A stretch of DNA of 64,000 nt from Streptomyces hundungensis (lineage in GTDB: Bacteria > Actinomycetota > Actinomycetes > Streptomycetales > Streptomycetaceae). A program made the translations under genes and the position numbers. This document shows positions 26,782-34,847 of this stretch, one piece after another; the stretch's first letter is position 1; each line of letters begins with the position of its first letter. Below the pieces are notes generated by a model. It made no database searches. It was not told the origin of the DNA and saw only the letters and a program-made list of their open reading frames with translations. The DNA lies in assembly GCF_003627815.1 (NCBI RefSeq), contig NZ_CP032698.1, positions 2,480,001 through 2,544,000 on the forward strand. Direction: 5' to 3'.

Positions 26782-27342
26782 GTGCACAGTGGCTTCGTGG
26801 CCAGCAGAAGCACAGACCCCAGGACCGGGGGCGGATCGCCCTCCCGTCTCCCGACCACCGCCCCTCAGGGGGACGCTGCCCGTCGCAGCAACGGAACGTC
26901 GATCGATGCCGTCTCCCTGGCGATCATCGAGCAGCTCCAGGAGGACGGGCGCCGCCCGTACGCCGCGATCGGCAAGGCCGTGGGCCTGTCGGAGGCGGCC
27001 GTGCGCCAGCGCGTCCAGAAGCTGCTCGACCAGGGCGTGATGCAGATCGTCGCTGTCACCGACCCCCTCACCGTGGGGTTCCGGCGCCAGGCGATGGTCG
27101 GCATCCGGGTCGAGGGCGACCTCGACCCCGTCGCGGAGGCCCTGACGGCCATGGCCGAATGCGAGTACGTGGTGATGACCGCGGGCTCCTTCGACCTCAT
27201 GGTGGAAGTCGTCTGCGAGGACGACGACCACCTGCTCGAAGTGATCAACAAAAGGATCCGCGCGCTCCCCGGCGTGCGCTCCACCGAGAGCTTCGTCTAT
27301 CTCAAGCTGAAGAAGCAGACCTATATGTGGGGAACCCGATAG
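26782..27342 (+). CDS. Lrp/AsnC family transcriptional regulator
   Basis: A 186-residue regulator from the GTG at 26782 (a second GTG lies five codons on). After about 40 disordered residues comes the Lrp helix-turn-helix (IIEQLQEDGRRPYAAIGKAVGLSEAAVRQRVQKLLDQGVMQ) and then the RAM effector domain (VGIRVEGDLDPVAEALTAM ... LPGVRSTESFVYLKLKK). Such proteins sense amino acids or amines as octamers. The gene is two bases from a polyamine-type aminotransferase gene on the same strand and divergent from the aldehyde dehydrogenase gene, so control of polyamine catabolism is the obvious inference. Confidence 0.92.
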   Translation: MHSGFVASRSTDPRTGGGSPSRLPTTAPQGDAARRSNGTSIDAVSLAIIEQLQEDGRRPYAAIGKAVGLSEAAVRQRVQKLLDQGVMQIVAVTDPLTVGFRRQAMVGIRVEGDLDPVAEALTAMAECEYVVMTAGSFDLMVEVVCEDDDHLLEVINKRIRALPGVRSTESFVYLKLKKQTYMWGTR

Positions 27343-27344
27343 CC

Positions 27345-28706
27345 GTGAGCAAGGACCTCAGCCGTACCGCCTACGACCACCTGTGGATGCACTTCACCCG
27401 CATGTCGTCGTACGAGAACGCGCCCGTTCCCACCATCGTCCGTGGCGAGGGCACCTACATCTACGACGACAAGGGAAAGAAGTACCTGGACGGCCTGTCG
27501 GGCCTGTTCGTCGTCAACGCCGGCCACGGCCGTCACGAGCTCGCCGAGACCGCGTACAAGCAGGCGCAGGAGCTGGCCTTCTTCCCGGTGTGGTCCTACG
27601 CCCACCCCAAGGCCGTCGAGCTCGCCGAGCGCCTGGCGAACTACGCCCCGGGCGACCTCAACAAGGTCTTCTTCACCACCGGCGGCGGCGAGGCCGTCGA
27701 GACCGCGTGGAAGCTGGCGAAGCAGTACCACAAGCTCACCGGCAACCACACGAAGTACAAGGTCATCTCGCGTGCGGTCGCCTACCACGGCACCCCGCAG
27801 GGCGCCCTGTCCATCACCGGTCTGCCCGCCCTGAAGGCGCCCTTCGAGCCGCTGGTCCCCGGCGCGCACAAGGTGCCGAACACCAACATCTACCGCGCCT
27901 CGATCCACGCCGACGACCCGGTGGCCTTCGGCCGCTGGGCCGCCGACCAGATCGAGCAGGAGATCCTCTTCGAGGGCCCCGAGACGGTCGCCGCCGTCTT
28001 CCTGGAGCCGGTGCAGAACGCGGGCGGCTGCTTCCCGCCGCCGCCCGGCTACTTCCAGCGCGTGCGCGAGATCTGCGACAAGTACGACGTGCTGCTCGTC
28101 TCTGACGAGGTCATCTGCGCCTTCGGCCGCCTGGGCACGATGTTCGCCTGTGACAAGTTCGACTACGTCCCGGACATGATCACCTGCGCCAAGGGCATGA
28201 CGTCGGGCTACTCCCCGATCGGCGCCTGCATCATCTCCGACAAGCTCGCCGAGCCGTTCTACAAGGGCGACAACACCTTCCTGCACGGCTACACCTTCGG
28301 CGGCCACCCGGTCTCCGCCGCGGTGGGCCTGGCCAACCTCGACATCTTCGAGAAGGAGGGTCTCAACCAGCACGTGCTCGACAACGAGGGCGCCTTCTTC
28401 GACACCCTCAAGAAGCTGCACGACCTGCCGATCGTCGGCGACGTCCGCGGCAACGGCTTCTTCTACGGCATCGAGCTGGTGAAGGACAAGGCCACCAAGG
28501 AGACCTTCAACGACGAGGAGACCGAGCGCGTCCTGTACGGCTTCCTGTCGAAGGCGCTCTACGACAACGGCCTGTACTGCCGGGCCGACGACCGCGGCGA
28601 CCCGGTCGTCCAGCTCGCCCCGCCGCTGATCTCCGACCAGAACACCTTCGACGAGATCGAGGGCGTCCTGCGCCAGGTGCTGACGGAGGCCTGGACCAAG
28701 CTCTGA
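27345..28706 (+). CDS. Class III aminotransferase, polyamine/omega-amino acid type
   Basis: A 453-residue PLP enzyme, GTG at 27345, two bases after the regulator's stop codon, so co-transcribed. K283 in ITCAKGMTSGYSPIGA binds PLP and D254 in LVSDEVICAFGR contacts the ring; the phosphate-binding TTGGGEAVETAWKLAKQY is present. The FARxPPP-like GGCFPPPPGYF and GMTSGYSPIGA stretches place it among omega-transaminases using pyruvate, including putrescine- and beta-alanine-type enzymes. It would make the aminoaldehyde oxidised by the divergent dehydrogenase. The exact amine is not resolvable from sequence. Confidence 0.9.
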   Translation: MSKDLSRTAYDHLWMHFTRMSSYENAPVPTIVRGEGTYIYDDKGKKYLDGLSGLFVVNAGHGRHELAETAYKQAQELAFFPVWSYAHPKAVELAERLANYAPGDLNKVFFTTGGGEAVETAWKLAKQYHKLTGNHTKYKVISRAVAYHGTPQGALSITGLPALKAPFEPLVPGAHKVPNTNIYRASIHADDPVAFGRWAADQIEQEILFEGPETVAAVFLEPVQNAGGCFPPPPGYFQRVREICDKYDVLLVSDEVICAFGRLGTMFACDKFDYVPDMITCAKGMTSGYSPIGACIISDKLAEPFYKGDNTFLHGYTFGGHPVSAAVGLANLDIFEKEGLNQHVLDNEGAFFDTLKKLHDLPIVGDVRGNGFFYGIELVKDKATKETFNDEETERVLYGFLSKALYDNGLYCRADDRGDPVVQLAPPLISDQNTFDEIEGVLRQVLTEAWTKL

Positions 28707-28719
28707 CCGTCCGTGCCCC

Positions 28720-28762
28720 GGCCCGGCCGCGCCCATCCGAGTGAGATGGGGGCGGCCGGGCC
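28720..28762. terminator. Hairpin after the aminotransferase gene
   Basis: A stem of about 16-18 bp (28720-28737 with 28745-28762, one mismatch) closes a 7-base loop, 14 bases after the stop codon. It ends the regulator-aminotransferase unit. Confidence 0.75.
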
Positions 28763-28877
28763 GCGTGCTGTGGGGACAGCCACACCCCAGTGCCTAGCGT
28801 GCCCAGTGACCGATCGGCCCTGCCTTCGTTCCCCCGTACGGGGAGCAGGAAATCTGATCTGAACCGAGGTGTGCACC

Positions 28878-29615
28878 ATGGTGGCTCCGCCGGACAACGA
28901 CGTGCTGTGGGCGCGTTCCCTGCACCACTCCCACAGCGGCTCTCCCGCCCTGACCGGGGTCAGCGTGGGGGTCCGCGAGGGCGAGATCCTCGCCGTCGGC
29001 GGCCCCCGCGGCTCGGGCAAGACGACTCTGCTGCGCTGCCTCTCGGGCACGCTCGTTCCCGACGAGGGCGAGGTCTGGTACAACAGCGGGCCCGTGCACA
29101 CCCTGGGCCCGGTGGCCCGCGAACGGCTGCGGCGCGACCGCTTCGGCTGGATCGACCCCGAGCCCACCCTGGTCCCCGAACTGTGCGCGTGGGAGAACGC
29201 GGCCCTGCCGCTGCTCCTGCGCGGGGTGGCGCAGCGGACCGCGAAGAAGGCCGCCCTGGAGTGGCTGGAGCGCCTCGACGTCGACACCTGCGCCAAGAAG
29301 CGCCCGCACGCGCTGCTCCAGGCGCAGCGCCAGCGCGTCGCGATCGCCCGCGCCCTGATCACCGAGCCGGCCGTCCTGTTCGTGGACGAGCCGACCGCGA
29401 CCCTGCACCGCGTCGATCGGGCCCAGGTGCTGCGCACCCTGCTCACCGCGGCCCGCTCGCACCGCATCACCACGCTGCTCGCCACCCACGACACGGACGT
29501 GGCGGCGCTGGCCGACCGCACGGTGGTCCTCATCGACGGGCGCCGCGTCAACTCCCGTGAAAACACCGGCACTTCGGATGCGGAGGGTATCGCCGCGTGC
29601 TCGCTCTCCGTCTAG
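28878..29615 (+). CDS. ABC transporter ATP-binding protein with degenerate signature
   Basis: A 245-residue ATPase, ATG at 28878 (an in-frame GTG lies three codons upstream). Walker A is GPRGSGKT (42-49) and Walker B is VLFVDEP (166-172), with an ATHD switch. The ABC signature, normally LSGGQ, reads LLQAQ (146-150), and the D-loop reads ATLHRVD. The signature loop contacts ATP in the partner subunit, so hydrolysis may be weak or need an unknown partner. It overlaps the next gene, a membrane protein, by 19 bases, so the two probably form an exporter of the MacB/LolD kind. Confidence 0.85.
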   Translation: MVAPPDNDVLWARSLHHSHSGSPALTGVSVGVREGEILAVGGPRGSGKTTLLRCLSGTLVPDEGEVWYNSGPVHTLGPVARERLRRDRFGWIDPEPTLVPELCAWENAALPLLLRGVAQRTAKKAALEWLERLDVDTCAKKRPHALLQAQRQRVAIARALITEPAVLFVDEPTATLHRVDRAQVLRTLLTAARSHRITTLLATHDTDVAALADRTVVLIDGRRVNSRENTGTSDAEGIAACSLSV

Positions 29616-30754
29616 CCCGCGGTACTCACCCCCTGGTCCTGCTGCGGCGCCTGCTGGTGTCCGCCGCCTCCGCCGGGGTCGGCTTCCTCCTGCTGTGCAC
29701 GCTGGGTTACGCGGTCGGCCATCCCGGCAGCTCGGTGCTGAGGCTGCTGTGGTGCGCGGTTCCGCTGGCCGCCACGGTGTACTTCGCGGTCGCGGTGGCC
29801 CGCACCGACCCGAGCACCCGGCCCCGCCCCGGGCTCTCCGCGGTGGGCCTCGGGCCGGCCCGGCTGGCGGCGATCGCCGCCGCGTCGACCGCCGTCACCT
29901 GCACGCTGGGCTCGGCGGTGGCGCTCCTGGTCTATCTGCATCTGCGCGGCGACCTCAACGGGCTCCCCTTCGACGGGGCCGCCGCCGGTCTGCTCGCCGC
30001 CGACCAGCCGATGCCGGTGGCGGGCGCCCTGACCCTGCTCGCCGTCCTGCCGGTGACCGCCTCGGTCGCCGCCGGGCTCGCCCTGCGCCCGGGTGCCCGT
30101 CGCCCGGCCCCGGCCAGCGACCCGGTGCACCCCGAGGAGCCGGCGCCCGCGCCGTCCGGCCTGCCCTGGGGCTTCGCCCTCGTCACGGCGGGCCTCGCGG
30201 TCGAGACGTACGCCAACCGTGGCGCCCGGGGCTCCGCGTTCCCGATGCCGGGCCACCCCGAGGGCGCGCCCGCCGGGGTGCTCGGCGGGTGGGCCCTGAC
30301 CGCGCTCGGCCTGGCGCTCGCCGGCCCCGCGCTCGCGCACTTCAGCGGACGGCTCCTGCAACTGGCCCGGCCCGGCGCGGCACGCCTGCTCGCGGGCCGG
30401 GTCCTGATGGCGGAGGCCCGCCGCATCGGGCGGCCCCTGGGTGTGGTGAGCGCGGTGGCCTCCGGGGCGATCGCGGCGGCCACCCTGTACGGCGACCGCG
30501 CGGGCCCGCACCCGTTCGGTCCGCTCACCGGGCTCGGTGCGGCGCTGGTGATGAGCTGCACGGTGGCCACGCTGCTGACCGCCACCCTGGAATCGCGCCA
30601 CGCCCGCGCCCACACCACGGCGGCGCTCCTGTCCCTGGGCACTCCCCCGACGGTCCTGCGCACCGCCACGCTGCTGCGCGCCCTGGCCCTCCTGGCGGTG
30701 TTCGTCCCCCTGACGGTGACGATCGCGGAGGTGGCGGCGATTCCCCTGCGGTGA
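29597..30754 (+). CDS. ABC transporter permease-like membrane protein
   Basis: A 385-residue integral membrane protein, GTG at 29597 inside the ATPase gene. About nine or ten hydrophobic stretches are visible, with a Pro-rich cytoplasmic linker near 165-190 (PGARRPAPASDPVHPEEPAPAP). The C-terminal part, with TALLSLGTPPTVLRTATLLRALALL, resembles the coupling-loop region of FtsX/MacB-type permeases. Its coupling to the ATPase gene suggests a two-component exporter; substrate unknown. The gene is followed by a repeat cluster rather than a terminator. Confidence 0.78.
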   Translation: MLALRLARGTHPLVLLRRLLVSAASAGVGFLLLCTLGYAVGHPGSSVLRLLWCAVPLAATVYFAVAVARTDPSTRPRPGLSAVGLGPARLAAIAAASTAVTCTLGSAVALLVYLHLRGDLNGLPFDGAAAGLLAADQPMPVAGALTLLAVLPVTASVAAGLALRPGARRPAPASDPVHPEEPAPAPSGLPWGFALVTAGLAVETYANRGARGSAFPMPGHPEGAPAGVLGGWALTALGLALAGPALAHFSGRLLQLARPGAARLLAGRVLMAEARRIGRPLGVVSAVASGAIAAATLYGDRAGPHPFGPLTGLGAALVMSCTVATLLTATLESRHARAHTTAALLSLGTPPTVLRTATLLRALALLAVFVPLTVTIAEVAAIPLR

Positions 30755-30791
30755 CGCTCCGCGGGGGTGCGCGTTCCAAGCGAGGGGCACC

Positions 30792-31008
30792 CCTTGGGGC
30801 TCCGCCCCAAACCCCGTTCGCCCCTGAACGGCGCTCGTCCTCAATCGCCGGACAGGCTGAAGGTGCCCCCGCACCGAGCAGCCAAAAGACCTTGGGGCTC
30901 CGCCCCAAACCCCGATCGCGCCTGAACGGCGCTCGTCCTCAATCGCCGGACAGGCTGAAGATGCCCCCGCACCGAGTAGTTAGGGGCGCGGGGAACTGCG
31001 CAATAGGG
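30792..31008. repeat. Cluster of Streptomyces intergenic repeats (two A, one B)
   Basis: The 313-base gap 30755-31067 holds two near-identical type A units (about 30794-30861 and 30892-30960), each ending in TCAATCGCCGGACAGGCTGA, and one type B unit (about 30981-31006). The last 60 bases before the LOG-family gene are unique and must hold its promoter. No gene is present. Confidence 0.85.
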
Positions 31009-31067
31009 CCCCGGGGCGTGGGCACCCCGCGCCGAAACCTCCCGCACCCCCCACCTAGCATGGCCCC

Positions 31068-32210
31068 GTGCCGGACACAGACAAGACACCCGCAGCCAGC
31101 GACACCGAGATCGAAACCCTCGCCGAGTTCGACACGGCCGTCGAGCGCACCGCACAGCCCGAACACGCCGGCCTCGCCGGCTACCGCGTGCAATCCCTCG
31201 ACCTCACCACCCGCACGGCCGCCCTCCTCACCACCGACACCGCCGGTGCCGTCTTCCTCGGCTGTGCGATGGAGCCGGACGCGGTCGCCAAGGTCCGGGC
31301 CGACGGCGCCCTGGTCTTCCCCCCGGTGCCGCACCTGCCCTTCGACCCCTACCGGGGCGCCCTCTACTCCCCCGCCGAACTGTTCGAAGGCCTCGCGGCG
31401 GGCTATGAACGCACCCCGGACGCCCTGTCGTACGCCTGGTTCCAGCGGACCAGCACGGACGGCGACATCTTCTCCTCGATGCTGCGCTCCATCCACGACG
31501 ACGCGGTCTCCGACGCGCTCGACGAACTCCTCGTCGGTGCGCGGGTGGTGGGCGTGATGGGCGGCCACGCGATGGCTCGCGGCACGGACGAGTACCGGGG
31601 CGCGGCCGTCCTCGGCCGCACACTCGCCCGCGCCGGTTTCACGGTGGCCACGGGCGGCGGCCCCGGCGCCATGGAGGCCGCGAACCTCGGCGCGTACGCG
31701 GCACCCTTCGACGACGCGATGCTGGACTCGGCCCTCGAACTCCTCGGCACGGAGCCCTCGTTCAGGCCGTCCGTGTCGCGCTGGGCGCGCGCGGCCTTCG
31801 AGGTGCGGACGAAGTGGCCGCGCGGCGGGACCTCGGTGGGGATCCCCACCTGGTTCTACGGGCACGAGCCGCCGAACGCCTTCGCCAACGCCATCGCCAA
31901 GTACTTCGCCAACGCCACCCGCGAGGACGGCCTGCTCGCCCGCTCCAACGCGGGCGTCGTCTTCCTGCCCGGCGCGGCCGGCACCGTACAGGAGATCTTC
32001 GACAACGCGACGCCGAACTTCTACGAGTCGCGGGGCACTCCGACGCCGATGGTGCTCGTCGACCGGGCGCACTGGACGGAGACCCTGCCGACGTGGCCGC
32101 TGCTCCAGGCGCTGGCGAAGGACCGTCCGATGGCGGCCCGGATCGCCCTGGTCGACTCGGTGTCCGAGGCGCCCGAGGCGCTGGCCCGCCTGTCCGGTCC
32201 GACCGGCTAG
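31068..32210 (+). CDS. LOG family / Rossmann-fold nucleotide-binding protein
   Basis: A 380-residue protein from the GTG at 31068. The C-terminal two-thirds is a Rossmann-like LOG (lysine decarboxylase-like) domain: VVGVMGGHAMARG, VATGGGPGAMEAANLGAY and the motif LPGAAGTVQEIFDNA, equivalent to PGGxGTxxE with Ala-Ala replacing Gly-Gly partly. LOG proteins release cytokinin bases from their nucleotides, but long bacterial members such as this one (with about 130 extra N-terminal residues) have unknown substrates. It is cytoplasmic and appears monocistronic. Confidence 0.82.
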   Translation: MPDTDKTPAASDTEIETLAEFDTAVERTAQPEHAGLAGYRVQSLDLTTRTAALLTTDTAGAVFLGCAMEPDAVAKVRADGALVFPPVPHLPFDPYRGALYSPAELFEGLAAGYERTPDALSYAWFQRTSTDGDIFSSMLRSIHDDAVSDALDELLVGARVVGVMGGHAMARGTDEYRGAAVLGRTLARAGFTVATGGGPGAMEAANLGAYAAPFDDAMLDSALELLGTEPSFRPSVSRWARAAFEVRTKWPRGGTSVGIPTWFYGHEPPNAFANAIAKYFANATREDGLLARSNAGVVFLPGAAGTVQEIFDNATPNFYESRGTPTPMVLVDRAHWTETLPTWPLLQALAKDRPMAARIALVDSVSEAPEALARLSGPTG

Positions 32211-32333
32211 CGGCAGGGCCAACCGGAGCCGACACAGAACGATCCACCTTCCAGGCAACTCCCAAGCACAGGCAAACGTCTGGTAAAGCGGAGTGGGGCG
32301 AACCGGTTGCCCCCGCCAGGAACGGAGTGATCT

Positions 32334-33248
32334 GTGCTGCTCGGTCTGCTGACCGCCATCGCCGCCTCGGTCTGTTACGGCACGGGCTCGGTCCTGCAAG
32401 CCGTGGGGTCCCGCAAGTCCGCCCGTCGCGACGCGGCCGCCGCCGACCGGACCCAGCACGGCGGGCCCAGCCTCTCCTCCACCGCCAAGGCGGCGACGAC
32501 GTGGGAGTTCATCGTCGGGACGGTCCTCGACTTCGTCGGGTTCGGCCTCGGCGCGCTGGCCGCCCGGCTGCTTCCGCTCTTCCTGTCCCAGACGGTGATC
32601 AGCGCCAACCTGGTCATCACGGCGGTGCTCAGCGTCAAACTCCTCGGCATCCGGCTGAGCCGCGCCGAATGGACGTCGATCGGGGTGGTCTGCTCGGCGC
32701 TGGTCCTGCTCGCCTCGGCCGCGGGTCACGAGGGCAGCGGGCACACCGCGCCGGCCCCGCACTGGTGGCTGCTGGCGATCTCGCTCGCCCTCATAGCCGG
32801 CGGCACGGTGGCGGTACGCCTCCTGGGCGCCCGGGCCGCGATCCTCGCGGGGCTCCTGTCGGGGCTCGGCTTCGGCGCGCTCGGCGTGGGCGTACGCATC
32901 CTGAACGGCATCGACCCCTTCGACGCCGGCGCGCTGCTCTGCGACCCGGCGCTGTACGCGATCGGGGTCGCCGGCATCGGCGGCATGTACCTGCACACGG
33001 TGGCCCTCCAGATCGGCTCGGTCAACGGCGCGACGGCGGCGCTGGTGGTGGGCGAGACGGTACTGCCCGGCGCGATCGGCGTCCTGTGGCTGGGCGACGC
33101 GTCCCGGGCGGGGCTGGGCTGGATGGCGGTCCTGGGGTTCGTCCTCGCGGTGGGCGGGGCGGTGGCGGTGGCGTGGTACGGGTCGGAGGGGGTCGCGGAG
33201 GAGGTCGGTGCGACCGGCACCCCCACACCGGCAAGCACCCCGACCTGA
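32334..33248 (+). CDS. DMT-superfamily-like membrane transporter
   Basis: A 304-residue membrane protein from the GTG at 32334, with about nine or ten hydrophobic segments arranged as two similar halves, as in EamA/DMT or NIPA-like transporters. The first half contains PLFLSQTVISANLVITAVLSVKLLGIRLSRAEW, and the second GSVNGATAALVVGETVLPGAIGVLWLGD, both in the position of the DMT helix pair. The gene is followed by 558 bases of repeats. Substrate unknown. Confidence 0.78.
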   Translation: MLLGLLTAIAASVCYGTGSVLQAVGSRKSARRDAAAADRTQHGGPSLSSTAKAATTWEFIVGTVLDFVGFGLGALAARLLPLFLSQTVISANLVITAVLSVKLLGIRLSRAEWTSIGVVCSALVLLASAAGHEGSGHTAPAPHWWLLAISLALIAGGTVAVRLLGARAAILAGLLSGLGFGALGVGVRILNGIDPFDAGALLCDPALYAIGVAGIGGMYLHTVALQIGSVNGATAALVVGETVLPGAIGVLWLGDASRAGLGWMAVLGFVLAVGGAVAVAWYGSEGVAEEVGATGTPTPASTPT

Positions 33249-33275
33249 CCCCCGGGCGCTTTGAACGGGCCGAGC

Positions 33276-33790
33276 TCCCTGGGGCTCCGCCCCAGACCCC
33301 ACGGGTTCGCCCACCCACCCGCCCGTGCAGCGGGGTTGGACAGTTCCGGCCCCTGGGGCTCCGCCCCAGACCCCGGGCACCTCGCCCACCCACCCGCCCG
33401 TGCAGGGGGTTGGATGGTTCGGCCCCTGGGGCTGCGCCCCAGACCCCCGCGGGGGCTCCGCCCCCTGCACCCCGTTCGCGCCTGAACGGCGCTCGTCCTC
33501 AATCTCCCCAAGGCCTTAAGGGCCAGGGGGGACCCCCATGACAGGCTGAGGTGCTGGCCAGCACCGAGTAGTTAGGGGCGCGGGGAACTGCGCGACCAGC
33601 CACGCACGGTGCGAGGACGAAAACGGGTTTTGGGGGCGCGAGGAACTGCGCGAGAAGCGACCACGATCCGCAGGTTCGGGAGGGTCTAGGGGCGCGGGGA
33701 ACTGCGCAAAAAACGACCACGGCCCGCAGGCGCAAGCGGGCTCAGGGGCGCGGGGAACTGCCCAAAACGACCACAACCCGCACCCAGAAC
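33276..33790. repeat. Dense Streptomyces intergenic repeat cluster between convergent genes
   Basis: The gap 33249-33806 has no gene. It holds three type A cores (near 33280, 33350 and 33425; GGGGCTCCGCCCC or one-base variants), two copies of a CACCCACCCGCCCGTGCAG stretch, and four type B units (near 33580, 33635, 33690 and 33743). It separates two convergent genes, where transcripts would meet, and could act as a bidirectional stop. Confidence 0.85.
33505..33540. repeat. 36-base palindromic insert inside a type A repeat
   Basis: Other full copies read AATCGCCGGACAGGCTGA. Here, between AATC (33501-33504) and ACAGGCTGAG (33541 on), the five bases GCCGG are replaced by 36 bases that contain AAGGCCTTAAGGGCC and GGGGGGACCCCC. 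The inner GGCCTTAAGGGCC is nearly self-complementary. It looks like a separate small repeat that landed in the first. Confidence 0.6.
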
Positions 33791-33806
33791 CCCACCCCCG
33801 GAGGGT

Positions 33807-34847
33807 CTAGGGAAGGGGCGGGGTGGGGCGAGGATCCAGGACCACCACACCCTCCGGCGCGAACACGACCCCCACCCCCGCCCCCACCCCCGGCGCAGCC
33901 CCAACCTCACACTCCGCCTCGAGCACCGGCCCCACCCCCGGCCGCAGCCGAACCCCCACATGACTGCCCCGGAACGTGCGGGCGACCACCAGGCACCCCA
34001 GCCCCTCCCGCTCCGGCACGAGCCGGACGCCCGCCGGGCGGATCAGGACGTGGGCCTCGCCCTGGGCGGAGCCCGGCGGCACCGGCACCTTGCCCCAGGG
34101 CGTGGAGGCCGCCTCGCCCGTCACCGTCGCCGGGACCACGTTCTCGAAGCCGAGGAAGCGGGCCACGAACTCGGACGCCGGGCGCTGCCAGACCTCCAGC
34201 GGGGTCCCGCTCTGCGCGATGCGGCCGTCCCGCATCACCACGACCCGGTCGGCCAGCGCGAACGCCTCGCCCTGGTCGTGGGTGACGGCAAGCACCGTGG
34301 TGCCCAACTGGGCGAAGACCGAGCGGAGTTCGACCACGAGGCGTTCCCGCAGGGTGCGGTCGAGCTGGCCCAGCGGCTCGTCCAGCATCAGGAGGCGGGG
34401 CGAGGGGGCGAGCGCGCGGGCGAGGGCGACGCGCTGCTGTTCGCCGCCGGACAGGGCGGCGACGGCCCGGCGCTCAGCGCCCGGCAGCCCGACCAGTTCG
34501 AGCAACTCCCGTACTCGGTCGGCCTGTTCGGCCCGCGAGGCGCCCCGCATCCGCAGCCCGAACGCCACGTTCCCGGCGACGTCGCGCTGGGGGAAGAGCT
34601 GGTGGTCCTGGAACATCAGGCCGAGCCCGCGTCTGTGCACGGCCACCCCCGCCTGGTCGGCGCCGCCGAGCAACACCCGTCCGCCGTCCAGGGGTTGGAG
34701 CCCGGCGACGACCCGGAGCAGCGTCGACTTGCCGCTGCCGCTGGGCCCGAGGACGCATACCGTCTCGTGCTCGGCGACGTCCAGGTCGACCGCGTCGAGC
34801 GCGGCCCGCTCCCCGAACCGTACGGTCACCCCGTCGAGTGTCAGCAT
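33807..34847 (-). CDS. thiQ: Thiamine ABC transporter ATP-binding protein, ThiQ-like
   Basis: A 346-residue ATPase starting at the ATG at 34847, one base into the permease stop codon (TGATG), so coupled. Walker A GPSGSGKST (about 32-40), signature LSGGEQQR, Walker B LLMLDEP and VTHD are intact. A C-terminal TOBE-like segment (about 250-340, VLIRPAGVRLV and FRGSHVGVRL) is longer than in E. coli ThiQ. It energises uptake of thiamine or its precursor through the fused permease next door. The TPP riboswitch at the head of the operon supports this over a ferric-iron role, which the fold would otherwise also allow. Confidence 0.86.
   Translation of the reverse strand: MLTLDGVTVRFGERAALDAVDLDVAEHETVCVLGPSGSGKSTLLRVVAGLQPLDGGRVLLGGADQAGVAVHRRGLGLMFQDHQLFPQRDVAGNVAFGLRMRGASRAEQADRVRELLELVGLPGAERRAVAALSGGEQQRVALARALAPSPRLLMLDEPLGQLDRTLRERLVVELRSVFAQLGTTVLAVTHDQGEAFALADRVVVMRDGRIAQSGTPLEVWQRPASEFVARFLGFENVVPATVTGEAASTPWGKVPVPPGSAQGEAHVLIRPAGVRLVPEREGLGCLVVARTFRGSHVGVRLRPGVGPVLEAECEVGAAPGVGAGVGVVFAPEGVVVLDPRPTPPLP

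Noticed and set aside
30939..33470. An 843-residue minus-strand open frame
   Set aside because: It runs through repeat clusters and antisense to the LOG and DMT-like genes; composition is repeat-derived.
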